Notes under the pieces: model-generated
Database searches by the model: none
What the model was told of the DNA's origin: nothing
The model's input: the letters and a program-made list of their open reading frames with translations, nothing else
NCBI GenBank assembly: GCA_051453625.1
Contig: JBOZIK010000001.1
Location: forward strand, 126,394,803-126,458,802
Source: Welwitschia mirabilis
Lineage: Eukaryota > Gnetophyta > Gnetopsida > Welwitschiales
Length of the DNA: 64,000 nt
Direction of reading: 5' to 3'
Translations under genes and position numbers: made by a program
Part shown: in pieces, positions 21,990 through 34,610 of the stretch
Layout: every line of letters starts with the position of its first letter
Position numbering within the stretch: the stretch's first letter is position 1

Positions 21990-23330
21990 TTTATTTTCAT
22001 AATTTTTATTCCAATTTGTAGGGTTCTTTTAGAGCTTCCATGAGACATAATTTTTGCAATTTTCACTCCATACACATAATGCACTACATTTTATTCTGCT
22101 ATTTGATATGTTTGAAATTAAGCCTCTTTTATAATTTCCAAATTAATTTTTTTAAGACAATTTGGCTTACAGTAAGAGTTGTTCACTTGGTTTTGTTAGG
22201 GACTAATAAGGCTAACTGGAGGGCTATGATGTGCTACCAAATTATATGTATTTAATGGGGTATTATGAGTTATTTTGTAGGACATTTATACAGGTTTAGA
22301 TGCAATTCTGATAATTATGGAAATTCGATGGAATGATCAAAAAAACCATGTAATTTTTGGCATGTTTACATGCATTTTAGGCAATGATGCAAAAGGCAGA
22401 CTTCTGTTAAGCTAGAAAGATGAGGAAGACTGTCGTTCCCACCGTCATCCCCACGACATGGAGGACGACAGAACTATAGCAACTATTTGGGATTCTAACA
22501 TAAACTAGAGCTAGAAGCCAATGAGTCCTCTTTTATAAAGTGGTGTCAGTGTCATCGCTAGTGTTGTCCCCATGACATGCGGGATAACAACTGATAACTC
22601 ATCTATCATCATCCCTAATGTCGTTCCCACGATACTCAGTATGACATTGAAACAGCTAGCTGACTTTTCTCTAATCTTTTCCCTCTCGATTGAGCATGAT
22701 TTTTGGCATACTTTGAGTAATGGTTACACTTTCTTTGTTGTATAAATAAACCTTCCCTTCAATCCTCCTATCATCTTTGATGCACTGGAAATTCTTGTAA
22801 CTTGAGATTAAAGGGTAAGAGATCCATCTCGAGTAGTTACAAAGAGATGTTTCCTTGGTTTTGGGTTGTGCATTCTCCATTGCAGTGCAGCTGCTTTATA
22901 ACCTCAATGGTGGTTTGATTAATATAAACTCTATTTCTCTTTCATTTCTTAAATACTTTACATGTTCTTTATGGTTTATATTATTCTTGATTTGGTGATA
23001 GTTTCACTTATGATATAGGTCTTAAGGGCAAACTTTGTTAACGTTGACGATATTAGTTTAGGAGCATTTTGCATTACATTCTATTCGATTTACTTAATAG
23101 CTTAAGTTAGTCTCAGTTACTAATAGTTTCCTTGGCTGATTTAGGTTCTGCAGGGCCAATCTTCCTGACAAGTCGATTTGGTAATCGGATAGGTGATCAT
23201 CTAGATTAAGTTATATTTGCATTGCATCGTGTGTTTATTTTCTCGCACCATTGCATTAAAGTTTAAAAGGATATAATATTTCTTTGAAAATCAATTCATC
23301 TTCTTCTCTTGCATGCCTTCAATGGGTTTA
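21990..23330 (+). repeat. gypsy 3' LTR / LTR-like sequence (right end uncertain)
   Basis: The sequence starts after a strong polypurine tract at 21977-21989, so it should be the 3' LTR of the + strand gypsy. Between 22420 and 22660 it carries three diverged copies of a GTCGTTCCCACCGTC / GACATGGAGGACGAC-like motif. Its right end is not defined, and a different LTR end with a primer site appears by 23466. No gene seen in it. Confidence 0.5.
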
Positions 23331-23590
23331 TGACATTTGGGTCACTCCCATCTATACTAGTGTGTTGTATTTGCAACATATCTATTTGTGATTAATAGGA
23401 TTTGATAAAGGACAAAACATTACAAAATTACACACTGCAACAAGCTTCCATACTCAATTTCTAACATGGTATTAGAGCACTTCCACACTTAATTTATAGC
23501 TTAGTATCAAGGCATTCCACATTCAATTTCTAATAGGTAGTCTCATGGTTACTGCTACTTCTACGTTTTCTGCTTTTGTTGTATTTCATT
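23331..23590 (+). mobile_element. copia LTR end with primer-binding site and gag start (remnant)
   Basis: CAATTTCTAACA is followed at 23467 by TGGTATTAGAGC, one base from the tRNA-Met primer site TGGTATCAGAGC. Soon after, a short frame reads MVTATSTFSAFVVF, like many copia gag N-termini. The remnant is cut near 23590 by a minus-strand gypsy fragment. Confidence 0.5.
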
Positions 23591-25210
23591 TTTCTTAGCC
23601 ATGTAATGTGTAGGACTAACTCATAGACTCTCATGTAAAAGGTAGATAATTCTAGCATTTAAGAGTCTAACAACTTCTTTTCTAACCATTTCCTTCATGT
23701 AGAAATTAAGTCTCCTTTAGGTTTCAACAACAAATTTAGCATTTTATTCTAATTTTATCTCATGCATGTATAACTTAGGGTATATTCCTTTACGATCAAC
23801 AAGGATTCATGCTTAAGCCATTTTATATTTCTTTAGAAGTTGAATAATCTTGGTTTTATTATTAAACTTTAAGAAACTAGAAATAACTTAAGATATAATT
23901 CATCTTTACCTAGGTATGCATATTCTAAATTGTGGGGTAATGTTTGAAGTTCACTTTGTGATAGCAATTTCTTTTTTTTAAAAATATCTAAGAGTTTGAC
24001 AAGTTACCTAAGAAAATATGGACATTTTAGTTTCTAAAGAAATCTAAGTTCTTTAAGTATTGTGTCAAAAACTAAACTAGTTCCTCGGTTTCTCATCCAA
24101 AACTAATGTTTTAATTTTATTAACATCATCCTATTATGTTGATCTATCCCTTCAACTACATTAATAACATTCACTTTTATAACTAAATTTGGAACTGTAT
24201 CTTCCAATCCTAGTTCTGTAATCAATGACAACATGAATCATAGTAAATAATAGTATTCCTAATATAAGTTGAAGACCTCTATGCTTGTACTCTAGTTCTA
24301 ACATAATAAAATGAATAGAGAAAGTATACTTATTTACTTGTACTAGGACATCTTTAACAACCCCTTTAGATACTTTGGTAACTCTATTAGAAAGTTGGAT
24401 TACTTAGTAATACATTTTAATATTTTTAACTCTTAATTATTTATAAAGAAAATCCAGCATAAGATTTATATTATCTCTAAGATTAAGAAGAGATCCATCT
24501 ATGATGTGCCTATCAATTCTAGATGAAATAGAGGGAGAAGCAGGATACTATTAGGAACTTATTTTGAATTACAACCCTAATGTATTGTGTTAAGAAGTGT
24601 GACAAGACCCTTAAGAAACTTAATACAACTAGAGATTTGTTTAATTGCATCTAATAAAGGTATGTTAACTTATAACCCTTTAAAGATTCCTAAGAATTTT
24701 TCATGTTTGTCTTTTTTCTTATTTTCAAAATATAGGTAAGGAAAAGGCAAAGGAAAAAAGTGTGTTCCAGGTATTGGATCACTGTTTCCATTATGCTCCT
24801 CTTATGTTCCTTCATTGGAGGTTTCTTATTCCTTTCTTACATTTGAAGCTTCTTCTTTTTCATGAATTGTTTTTTCATTCCTAGTTGTTATAAAACTAGG
24901 GGTTGTCATGTTGTTATTTTATGTTTCTACAACATTTGCTTACCTCCTAGTTGAATTTTGATTATTTCCTTGGTTGTTTATAGGAGGCTCTCTTTGGTTA
25001 ATGGTATTTTAGAGATGATTAGTTGTTGTTTGAAGATAATGCATGATTTGTTTTATTCTAGCAAATCTAGCATCATAATTCTTATTGATGTTTTTGCCCT
25101 TTCATGTCATAAATTAAGCTAAAATGTCTTCTAACTTACTTCCATCAATTTATTGTTCTATTATGCTGGAAAGTATTCTTACTTATAAATAAAGCATCAT
25201 TCTTTTACAA
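23590..25210 (-). mobile_element. Ty3/gypsy (Athila/Tat-like) gag-protease-RT fragment, minus strand
   Basis: Reading the minus strand from high to low coordinates gives three domains. The gag end has ARIKQIMHYLQTTTNHL and then FKGLxVNIPLLDAIKQI, a hallmark of these elements. The protease part reads RVTKVSKGVVKDVLVQVNKY. Before the RT come SELQTLPHNLEYAYLGKDEL (usually LELKPLPxHLKYAYLG), CMR/MHEIKLE, then MKEMVRKEVVRLLNARIIYL. The fragment stops in the RT palm at about 23590. Many stops are present. It faces the opposite way to the gypsy at 16.8-22 kb. Confidence 0.83.
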
Positions 25211-26470
25211 GAATCATATGAGTGATACTAAATCTATAGAGGGTAGTTGTTAAATAACAATGGTAGAAGTAAAAGATAAAATCAATACAATAGATATTAG
25301 GGTTCATGATTCTACATGCTACTACAAATCATAACTAATACTTCATTTTAATTGTAAATATCTACTAGCATGGAAGATATGATAACATATCAAATATGAA
25401 ACGCATCAAGAATAAAAGAATTAAAATATAGAACCATGTAGAGAAACATTGATAATAAGAAAAAGCATTCGAGATACAAATCACCATTAAAGATTCATCT
25501 CTCATTACAGATAAATATGACAAGTTATTAAAACAATGCCTCAAAATTAGAAGATCAATACATTCATAACTTCATGTATTAAAGGAGTATGCCCCTAGAT
25601 TAAAGGGGCTAGTGTCCATGGAGCTTCTAGTGTAAGCATAGGATATGACTCAATTATTCAATGTCTTCCTCCATAACATATATACTGCCACTAGGAAGTA
25701 AGTGTTACAAAATAATTTTTCTATTCAAGGAAAATGATTTAAGCTATTAGGGTTGTACTATAAATATTTCTTTTATATATATTCCTAGGCTATTTAACAT
25801 ATAATTGTTGCACATAAGGAAATATGAATTATGCCTGGAAAGCTAAATTTCTACATTCAAAGCATTAAGAATGTTTATAACATAACATTTGTTTTTATTA
25901 TGTACTTAATAAAAGTTCTTTAGAATTATTGTCTAAATTATTACCAACTCTATTTATAAGCATAGATTATTATAGTCATTTTTTGTGAGGTTTCTAATTA
26001 GTATATAAAAGTAAACCTTAGTACAATTTTGGGAAGAAGAAAATAACTTTTATCACTATCATATATGTGTTTTTATCTACTGTATATAATGGAATGTGAA
26101 CTTTGAATAATATAACCATTAAGGATCAATTACATGGATTCATTAAATTCTAAGACTTCATAATAAGATTAGTTCAAGATTCCTTTTACCATTAATACTT
26201 ATGAAGGATAAATTCAAAAAAGTTGACTTTAATGTCTTCTTTTATATCATTGTAATTTCCTCATAACGTTCCTTTTTTTTAATAGGAATTTTTGAGAAGG
26301 GTATGACTATGCCTTGATTGCTAAGGCAGTTTGAGAGAATACATCTCAAATTGTATGGATGATCTTCTAGATTTTTGTGATTTATTTTATCTTATAATCT
26401 TTCAGCCCTTTAAAAGTTATTAGAAGATGTCTTTCTGGCCAAAAGAAGATTAGGTTTTTCCCCCTTTCTT
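25211..26470. other. AT-rich interval without recognisable genes
   Basis: I could read no domain on either strand and found no LTR end. This is probably decayed repeat sequence. Confidence 0.5.
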
Positions 26471-26479
26471 CTTTGTCTT

Positions 26480-26740
26480 TTATTTTTTGATAAAAATTAN
26501 NNNATAATCAACATGGAACCTAAGTCTAAAACACCATAACCATTTTTCTAGGTGAACAAGCTTTCATCAAATGAAGCATTTATGAAACCAATGTCTAGGA
26601 GAAAATTTTCAACTCCTTATACCAAATCGAAGTTAATAACTTGAGGCCATGTGGTGCATTATTCAATTTACACTTAACTTGATAGGGATTTTGTAGCCTT
26701 GTGATATAAAACATTGAAAATGTCACTTCTAAATATTGAT
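26480..26740 (-). pseudogene. copia reverse transcriptase remnant, minus strand
   Basis: On the minus strand, in two frames, I read YQVKCKLNNAPHGLK (usually CKLNKALYGLKQAPRxW) and then GVENFLLDIGFINASFDESLF (usually L-x-x-x-G-F-x-x-S-x-x-D-x-S-L-F). This is the copia RT segment just before the YVDD box. A 4-base N run lies at 26500. It is heavily decayed, and its borders are not visible. Confidence 0.6.
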
Positions 26741-29700
26741 TTCAAATAAATCTGATCTCCTTTAAACTTTTTTATTTGCTTGAACATAGAAGTATCATAT
26801 AACTATATATCAATTTTGTATAGTTTCCTCACATTTATGTTATAATATGAATAAGGACCTAAATGTCTCTATACACATTAGAGGAACAGATGTCCAGTTA
26901 ATGCCATAAACCTAATGGTAATCCATGGTCGTATGAACCTTATGTTTGTTTACAATTGTCTTCTTTTAATTAAATGATGTAGTAGTATTTTCTATCTACA
27001 ACATTTATGTTTCTAAATGATAAGGCATCAGATCCCATACGTTCTACTTAATCATCTTCATACTTGTTACTCATTATCTATTTCTAGTATAGCTTGGGTA
27101 TTGTCTAAGCTACAACCATAAGCAAATGAAACTTAAGAACCATTACATCATGAAAAAGGTTCATTGTTGAGATTCTTTCTTGGCTACTTGCTTTGTGATC
27201 TTACATCAGGTGTAATTTGAACATTTATTCTCTTCTTTCCAAATTAAAAGTACTAGTGGAGGATCCACACCTAAAGTGCTAGGTGCCTCTAGTTTGAAAA
27301 TATGATTTCTATTTGTATTAGATGCTCTTCACTTAAGTGGTTATATTCTTTTTTGTTAACCGTGTCTAGCTCCATTATCTTTAAAACTTGTCTAAACTCT
27401 TCCATCGTACATTTGGAAAATGTGACTCATAAATCTCAAGTCCATGGTAATGATAATCTTTTTAATTTTGCATCGTGAATGCCATAGATCTCAAAAGACA
27501 TCATGTATCCTGTAACAATGTCCTTCCTTAACTTCACATCAATCTCTACATACAGTACTCAACCATGCACCCAACTTTTGAAATCCCTTGAGATCATATT
27601 CACACTTGTCCCACAACTTGTAGAGTTCTACCCTGTAAGCTTTATGTAAAATGACAATTTATTATAAATGCCATTGTGCTAATGACCTCTCCAATCACAT
27701 AGTCCTTATTCTAGCTTGAAAAAGTAGACATCATTTTTTTCCCTTTAATAATAGGATTTCCTCATTCAACGGTAACATTTCAATAAGGCAAATAGGAAAA
27801 GGAAGGAGCATCTTGATAACTTCTAGTTTAAGAAATTCCAAAAACTCACTTACCAGTATATCATTTGTTGTTAGTCGTCAACCTAGCTATCTTATTTATT
27901 TGCTACAAACTCTCTCAATTTAGTGGAAGATTCATTGTTATAAGGACCAAGATATATCCATAATCATCCATCTAGTCAACTTATAGTTTCATCTATTTTC
28001 TTGGGCATCTAGAACCATGTCAATTTATATTTTTTGATAATTCTAACACAATCTTTGCTTTGCCTCTAGCTAGAAGAACCTTGTTGCATATTTATGTAAG
28101 GTTTTGAGATTATGAAAATCAAGATGACCAAATTATTAATGTAGTAGTTTTGTTTCATTTTTTTGCAGAGATGAAAACAAGGTTTTATTGCAGAATAACC
28201 ACACACATTCCTCGATGTTCATAAGCACGCTTTGATAAAACCAATTGGATCAATGATCTTGGTGTAGAAGGTTTCGCAGTTCCTTCTATGAAACAAAAAT
28301 TAGACCTAATCGTCTGAAGTTGACATGTAGGATATAGACTGTAACAAATTTTTTGTGGAAAATGAGCATTTTTAATTCTTATTATACCACTACTAAAAGT
28401 TAGCTTACTCATTTCTAGGCTTGTAAAACCAATGTTGTATACATTTCCTATTTTTACAAAATATTAATGTGCTAGGAAAATCTTGATAAACAAATTTTTT
28501 TTAATCATATAAACAACACAACTAGAGTCAATATACCAAAGAAAAGCTGCTTAATCTTTATTATTGTTGTTGTTCAAATCAAGTATAAAATTGTTTACAC
28601 AAATTTTTATTTACATTTTTTATTCTTCACTATTTTTTTGTACTATTCTTTTATTAAAGCAAAATTTTGCTTCTATTCTTCCTTCTTTCATCATTTCCCC
28701 CTTCCAACTTCCCTTCTATTTGTCCTTGTTTAGATTTCATGGATGCTTTTTCCAATCGTTTCCCCCCTTCAAACTTCCTTCTATTTGTCCGTCCTTAGAT
28801 TTTGTGGATTCAAGAAATAGTCTCTAGCATGACAACCCTTAGCTTCCTGGATATGGCAATGTGTCTCTAGACCTGCAAGAGGTGGCATTTATCAAGTTAC
28901 CCATAGTTAACACAGTAATGGCCCTATCACACTCACGATGTATCATAGCTCATGCATTTAAAGGAGGTACACAAGTCCATAAGAGGAAATATTGTGTCAT
29001 GGATCCAATATCTAAATTAACATAATACTAAATCATAACTTTTTGACAAGGATCAAATAACATCTCTCTTGGTTCACGTCACTTGATAACTTCACTTATA
29101 CCTGTGACTCTTTATATAGGCATGTAACCTAGTTGAATATGTTAATCAATAAATCCCTCCATTAGTTGCATCTAGTTTTTGGTTACTTATTTCATTGGGT
29201 TTTTGATAGTTTCATATAATTCATGAAGCTTCATTCATATACTATATGTTATGAGCTCATATTGTGCAACTGTTGGAATCTCATTATTTACATATTGAAA
29301 ACTTACATAGATGCCTTAGACATATAAGCCATGGTTCTGGTTCAATACGTCAATTGACAATTTAACCAAGTTTTTAACACCTTCCTCTACCAATATAACA
29401 CAACCAACTAGGATGCCCCTTCCTTAGTAACAAATTCCTTCCAATTGTTTTTTCATTGTCGTTACAAATCTTCTGATTTTACCAACCCTTACCACTTTTG
29501 AAGGCAAAGTGCATTTATGATGAATTGCATATTTGGTCCTTGCTTATTCTAATATGGATACCAAACATGAAGGTTGTTATTTGCTTGATAGCCATAAGAT
29601 AGAGTTTAACGCTCAATTCACTCCAATTCGATCCTACTAAAGACGAGTTAAGAGGCTTTTCAAACACTGATAGTCATATAATTTAATCATAACTAGAAGA

Positions 29701-30550
29701 TAACATCTGTTCACAATTTGCCTACCAACAACTTGGTTCCAATACCATATAGGAGTAGCGCATAAGAGCTAGACACAAATAAGAGAAAAACAAAAGTGTA
29801 ATATACAAAAGATGAATGATTAACTTATTCAAGAAAAGTGGTTGTTATTCCTAAATAATTGCTTAAAACAATCGTCCACTAGATTTCAATTTTGTATATA
29901 GATTAGTTAATTAAATTAATAATTTTATAATAGGTAACAAGTAGCCCTGTCAATGTTACGTAGGATATAACTTTTACAATATTCAAACTAAAACGACAAC
30001 ACAAACTGTCTAATGGGGCTATAATTGACAAACATTATTACCATAGATAATGCCACAAAGAACATAAAATTTTGAAGGATTTAAAATCAAATACAGTGAC
30101 AAAATCAGTGGCTTGTCAAGGAAGCCTAGTAGTTGATTAAGGAAGGATCATGAAATTAAATAAAGAAAACTTTGTCCTCCATGTACTAGTTGAATCATCT
30201 ACATTTAAAGAGCTAGCTAAGCGTGTCTAGCAAAAATATTTGCTCAAAACGTTAACTATACATAGTTACTTGTATCTTATTATGAACCTCAATGGTCAAC
30301 GAGTCCTACTTGTTAATTGATAAATCCATGTTCATTTCATAAGTTCATGTAGTATCTTCATGGAGAAAAATTAAAGGATTTTTCAATTTTAAGTATATTT
30401 CTTCACCAAATAAGGATAATGGCCCAAGCAAGCCCTGAGCCTATCCTTGTTCCTATAGGACCCTCTGAATTTTCTATTTTTTTCATTTTATAACCCAAAG
30501 CATAAGGTTGATATTTCCAATAGCATACTTTTAACAATTGCAAAAAAATC
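26741..30550. other. Decayed repeat-like interval
   Basis: No domain could be assigned. A decayed primer-site-like TTGGTTCCAATACCA near 29731 (minus-strand sense) could mark the 5' end of a minus-strand LTR element whose remnant RT lies at 26.5 kb. This is weak. Confidence 0.4.
28691..28809 (+). repeat. Two-copy tandem repeat, period 65 bp
   Basis: TTTCCCCCTTCCAACTTCC followed by TTCTATTTGTCC and TTAGATTTCATGGAT recurs once, 65 bases later, with a handful of changes. The sense strand is pyrimidine-rich. Confidence 0.7.
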
Positions 30551-32462
30551 ACCACTACAAAAGAAGCATCCGTTGCAACACCATCAGCCCCTTCAGAATG
30601 AGGGTGCCTTCGTCAGAATTGCAGAACTGTTGAAGCTAGTGATACCCATTGATTGTCTGTTTCGTCATACCAAACCCCAGCATTACTAAGTGTTAACCTT
30701 GAAAGCGCATGGCCTTTGTGGTTCTAAAATACTTTTGGCTTTTATAGACTTAATGAATACCAAGATCTGTTATTTAAAGCTCCATATCACAGAGTGCAGC
30801 GCAGCTCCTTAATGAATCATAAAAACAAAGTACCGCACGTTTCAGTAGAGTTTTCATCTTAAAGACACTCCAGAAGACTCGGCGCTTTGGTGGGTCAGCG
30901 CTTTGCATTGCAATAGGTAGTCCAGATTGATTAATCTGGATTGACATTAGACGGAAATTTCTTCTCAAAAGATAGAAGCTTCCAGTTATCAACACCAATT
31001 CTATAATCCTCATTGTAGTATATCATTACAGTCTTCTGAGTTTCACTTGGAGTGTAAAGATTATTTTTATCCTAGTTATTTACAGGCATGACAGCTTCAG
31101 AAAATCTCTGCATCTTCAAAAAGCTAAGCCCTTTTAGAGCAAATCAGATCTTGCTGGCTCACGGATTGTCTTCAAAAAATCTTGTCGGCATGACCGTTGG
31201 GCTTTGGCATCACCCCACAGTGTGTCTTAGATAAAACACTTGTTTTTACTTCTAAAAATAATCTCTTGAAAAGTGTTACAGACCCTCAATAAAACTCTGA
31301 AATTAGAATTCAATCTCACAGGTTAACCTGTAAATGGGTACTTATGGGTGGGGAAGGCACCAAATAGAAAGTAAGATTGTAATTCATCAGACAATGTCAG
31401 TCTCATTCAGTAGCCTTGGCCGTAAAACATCAACAAAGAAGCCAGAAACTAGTTGCAGTAAAAACAGTGTTCATGACAATCGAGTTACTGTATAACATTC
31501 TAAGTACACGCAGGAGCAGTGCTTTCTTAAGTGGTTTCATCAGCTTCTGCAGCGCGCATACTTTCATTTGTGGGTGTGAGTGTGCACGTGCAAGTGGGTG
31601 TGTGTGGGGTGCATGCGCGTAAAGATGAAATCAATTCCTTTCAGAGTCTGAAAAAGAATGAAAAAACAAAAATGGCAGTAGCATCATTTAATTTTGTCAT
31701 AAACTGCAGTATCATTGTTGCACGCCCTCATTCTCTTAGGCGTAGCCTATAACATATTTTATTACCCCTGCTATGTTTGGGCTTACATTAATCATATGTT
31801 CACAGAAACAATAAGACAGTTTTGCACAGCCTCTTACTAAAAAAAACCTGTAACATTCTTTAGAAGGATTCTTTCACAGGAAATTACAATGCCTGATAGC
31901 AACACTTGCAGCTTCAGCCAATGGCAAAGGACTCGTTTCACATTGCAATTCAATGCACAAACTTTCCAGGCAAGATTCCTTTGTCTGGACAATGACAAGG
32001 GAAACCATAACAATTATATACCCTATTCACAGTTACCTCATTGTGACAGTTCAAAGGAGACACCAAAATATATCCTACAAGAGACCAAGATTTCAAATTT
32101 TATAAAGTATCAAATACTGTCACTGATGATAAGACAGTAAGCACCTTTTTGAGAGCCCTATCCTATGAACTCCAATGGAGGCTTCTAGTAATAAATGTAA
32201 CTCTCCACAAAAAAAAATAAAAATAAAAATAAAACACAGAGAGAGAGAGAGACGTAGAAAGACAGACAGAGAGAGAGAGAGAGAGACAGAGAGAGGTCTC
32301 CCAATCCTTAATCGATTTTCCTTTTGAGATTACTAAAAACATGTTGTAGAAAGGAGTTTCTCTGGGCTAATTTGAAAAGCTTAAAAATAATCACCCTGGA
32401 GACTGGATTTTCCTACACGTTATAAGAAGGATACCTGGTCACTAACTATTGACATAGAAGAG
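30551..32462. other. Non-TE interval downstream of the BPS1-like gene
   Basis: The base composition resembles the neighbouring gene rather than the TE blocks. No protein similarity is visible; the short open frames show no domain or codon pattern. It contains a GT-rich stretch (31569-31620) and a GA microsatellite (32236-32296). Confidence 0.45.
32236..32296 (+). repeat. (GA)n microsatellite, imperfect
   Basis: Runs of GA are interrupted by CGTAGAAA, GACAGACA and similar. The tract lies about 200 bp downstream of the stop codon of the minus-strand BPS1-like gene. Confidence 0.9.
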
Positions 32463-32494
32463 GTTTATTACCTATGCTAACTTGCATTCTTCCA

Positions 32495-33685
32495 TCAGCA
32501 CTGCCGTCTACAAATGTCCAGTAACTTTTTCCTTCCATCAACAATCTCATCAAAGAAGTCATCAAGCTGTCTCTCAATTCTTTCAACCCCAGACTTCAGC
32601 AAGACAAAGCAGTGCTTCAGCTGGTGCTTACTCTCATTAAAATTCTCCTTATTTTCAAGATTGGGGTGGTCAGCTCTGGAATGATGATCCAAGTGAGCCC
32701 ACAGTTCCCCCAGCAGATGCTGCACCTTGCAGAACTCAAATAAAACTATTGCAGGCCTGCTATATAAGGTGGGTTTAAGCAAGGATCTCACCCGCTGTAC
32801 CTCAGAACAAACTCTCTGTTGCAGTCTACAGAACGAGGCAAAGATGGAAGTTCTGAAACACAAATTGTCAAGGGAGGTGGGATTTTCATGTGGACAATGT
32901 ACCAAGCCCCAGAGGAGAATAGTGAGAAGAAGTGAGCTAGAAATCCTCATTGCATACATAACTCCTCTGAAACCACTGAATCCATTCCACTTCTCCAAAT
33001 GGACCTGCATTACCCTTTCATCCAACGGCAAAAGGAGTTTCCTGTCTCCTTGAATCTTCGTTTCCATAATCAACTTGTTCTCTTCTTCCAAACTTATGGC
33101 CTCTCTCCAGCATCCTGAGATACTTCTGATCACCTCAACGCACAGGTTCCGTGTGAGATTCCCATTGGCCCCCAAACTCACACAAACGTTCTCCACAGCT
33201 CCCTGATACCGTTCGATGTTTGCAACGCCACATTTAATCACGCTGCAAACGTCCCAAAGTTTTGTGCTCTCATCCATGTATTCATCCAACCATTTCCCCC
33301 CGACTGGAAGTTGCAGTTTCTGCACCAGAAGGATGATCTCACCATGCAGAGACCTCAACAAAATGACTATCTGCTCAAGCCACTCCATTGACATGAAACA
33401 GTTGGGCGAAATTGTTTGCTCTAGGTTTCCAAAACCCTGAGAAAGGACTCTGTAAAAGCTATTGACATCTCTAAAGATTGAATTCTCTGATGAATCCATG
33501 GCATCACAGGAGGGCATCAATTGCGATAGTTTCCTCAACTGTAAACTAAGTATCCTTCTAGTAATATACAAGCGTTCAGATTCCACAAGACCCAGAAGAG
33601 CCAAGCATTTTCTTAAAACCCTAATCCCTTCAAAACTCCAAAACCGGTACTTATTTTTCGCATGAAAAATCACACCAGTCCACAT
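32495..33685 (-). CDS. BYPASS1/ROH1-like protein (DUF793 family)
   Basis: This is an intact 396-codon single-exon reading frame. WLDEYMDESTKLWDVC (residues 132-147) and CGVANIERYQ match the conserved first block of BPS1/DUF793 proteins (WxDxYLDxSVKLLDVC). After it come R-x-x-R-x-I-x-x-W, then GVMYAMRISSSLLLTILLWG (about 241-260), the family's single hydrophobic segment that follows a charged stretch. The C-terminus has GVERIERQLDDFFDEIVDGR (366-385), the conserved 'GLDPLERQVREVFHRIV' position. BPS1 in Arabidopsis restrains production of a root-derived mobile signal, and ROH1 binds an exocyst subunit; the role of this paralogue is not known. The start at 33685 is the first in-frame ATG after an upstream TGA. 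An AATAAA signal lies just after the stop (32463-32468, minus). The N-terminus differs from the common members. Confidence 0.82.
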   Translation of the reverse strand: MWTGVIFHAKNKYRFWSFEGIRVLRKCLALLGLVESERLYITRRILSLQLRKLSQLMPSCDAMDSSENSIFRDVNSFYRVLSQGFGNLEQTISPNCFMSMEWLEQIVILLRSLHGEIILLVQKLQLPVGGKWLDEYMDESTKLWDVCSVIKCGVANIERYQGAVENVCVSLGANGNLTRNLCVEVIRSISGCWREAISLEEENKLIMETKIQGDRKLLLPLDERVMQVHLEKWNGFSGFRGVMYAMRISSSLLLTILLWGLVHCPHENPTSLDNLCFRTSIFASFCRLQQRVCSEVQRVRSLLKPTLYSRPAIVLFEFCKVQHLLGELWAHLDHHSRADHPNLENKENFNESKHQLKHCFVLLKSGVERIERQLDDFFDEIVDGRKKLLDICRRQC

Positions 33686-34610
33686 CCCATTCTCCCAACA
33701 CCCTCATAAAAAAAATGATGCAAAATAAAGAAATAGAGAGGGATGACACCTCCACGAAACAAAAACCCTAAAATGGACCGTCCTGGAGCGAAATACAGAT
33801 CAAATAACAAGGTATCCAACTCAATTCCTAGAAAACCTTTTCCCCAAATTCCTCGACACTTATTCCTTTACCGCATTTCAAGACCACACGCTTTACACCT
33901 TCAAAACCATTAATAAATTAAGCAGTATACACGCCTTTCCATACAAAGCAACAAAAACAGGCCCCAAAACAAGAAGAGAATACTCTTAAACCGGCACCTT
34001 AATCAAATTTGGAAACCCAACAAAGGCAAAATCAGGCAACCCTGTGAAAAGACTCAAAACTAGCATGGCGAAATGGAAGCACAAAGAAACCGATTGATGA
34101 TGGCTTGACAGCAAATCAATTAAGAAAACATTTATGGGTCCCGTCTACATGCAATTCATTATACTGTAAAAGGAAGCGAAGGGACCCAATTCAACAAAGC
34201 CCTTAGAAATCATTCATTGCTGTTTAAAAGCCCAAGAAGGGGCTCAAATTCAAAAGCCAGAAACATATTTCAAGGGACCCAGCACTGAGCAAGAAAAAGA
34301 CCAAGTATGTGATGCAGTTAAAGGTGGGAATGAACCAGAAAGGAACGGCACTTTTGATACAAACAAAGAACCCCTAAAACAAGGTCTGGCTATTCACTTA
34401 CCTGGCAAGTGGCACTGTCATGGGCAACTGGCTGAGAATTGAGAAATTCCTTGCTGCGTACAGCCCTGAATTTTTGTATCAGCCATGAGGAAAAACTAAA
34501 CTAAGTGACACAAACAATGATGTGTGTCTCCCACAACAACAGCAGGGAGGGGATAATTGATGAGAATCTGCTTTAAATTGAAGAATATAAGTGTTAATGG
34601 CTGCTTTTGT
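33686..34610 (-). promoter_or_regulatory. 5' UTR of the BPS1-like gene with a probable intron
   Basis: On the minus strand, GCCAG|GTAAGT at 34402/34401 is a strong splice donor about 700 bp upstream of the start codon. The pyrimidine run TTTTTTTTATGAG just upstream of the coding region (AG at 33704-33703) is a candidate acceptor. The donor-side sequence has a 5'-UTR look. An ATG at 34421, if joined by this splice, opens only a short frame that stops in another frame than the main ORF, so it would act as an upstream ORF. The acceptor choice is inference. Confidence 0.45.

Noticed and set aside
27200-27650. Minus-strand protein-like stretch (WDKCEYDLKGFQKLGAWLS) as a possible transposase
   Set aside because: I could not match it to any family motif, and stops interrupt it every few dozen codons.
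31416-31752. Overlapping + strand frames in the GT-rich segment
   Set aside because: The Val/Gly/Cys-rich reading comes from the GT repeat itself. Two frames overlap and there is no homology.
32727-33665. Several + strand frames inside the BPS1-like gene
   Set aside because: They are antisense shadows of the minus-strand coding frame.
33685-34421. Upstream ATG at 34421 as the true start of the BPS1-like protein through splicing to the TTATGAG acceptor
   Set aside because: Counting bases, the join is out of frame with the 396-codon ORF and stops soon after.
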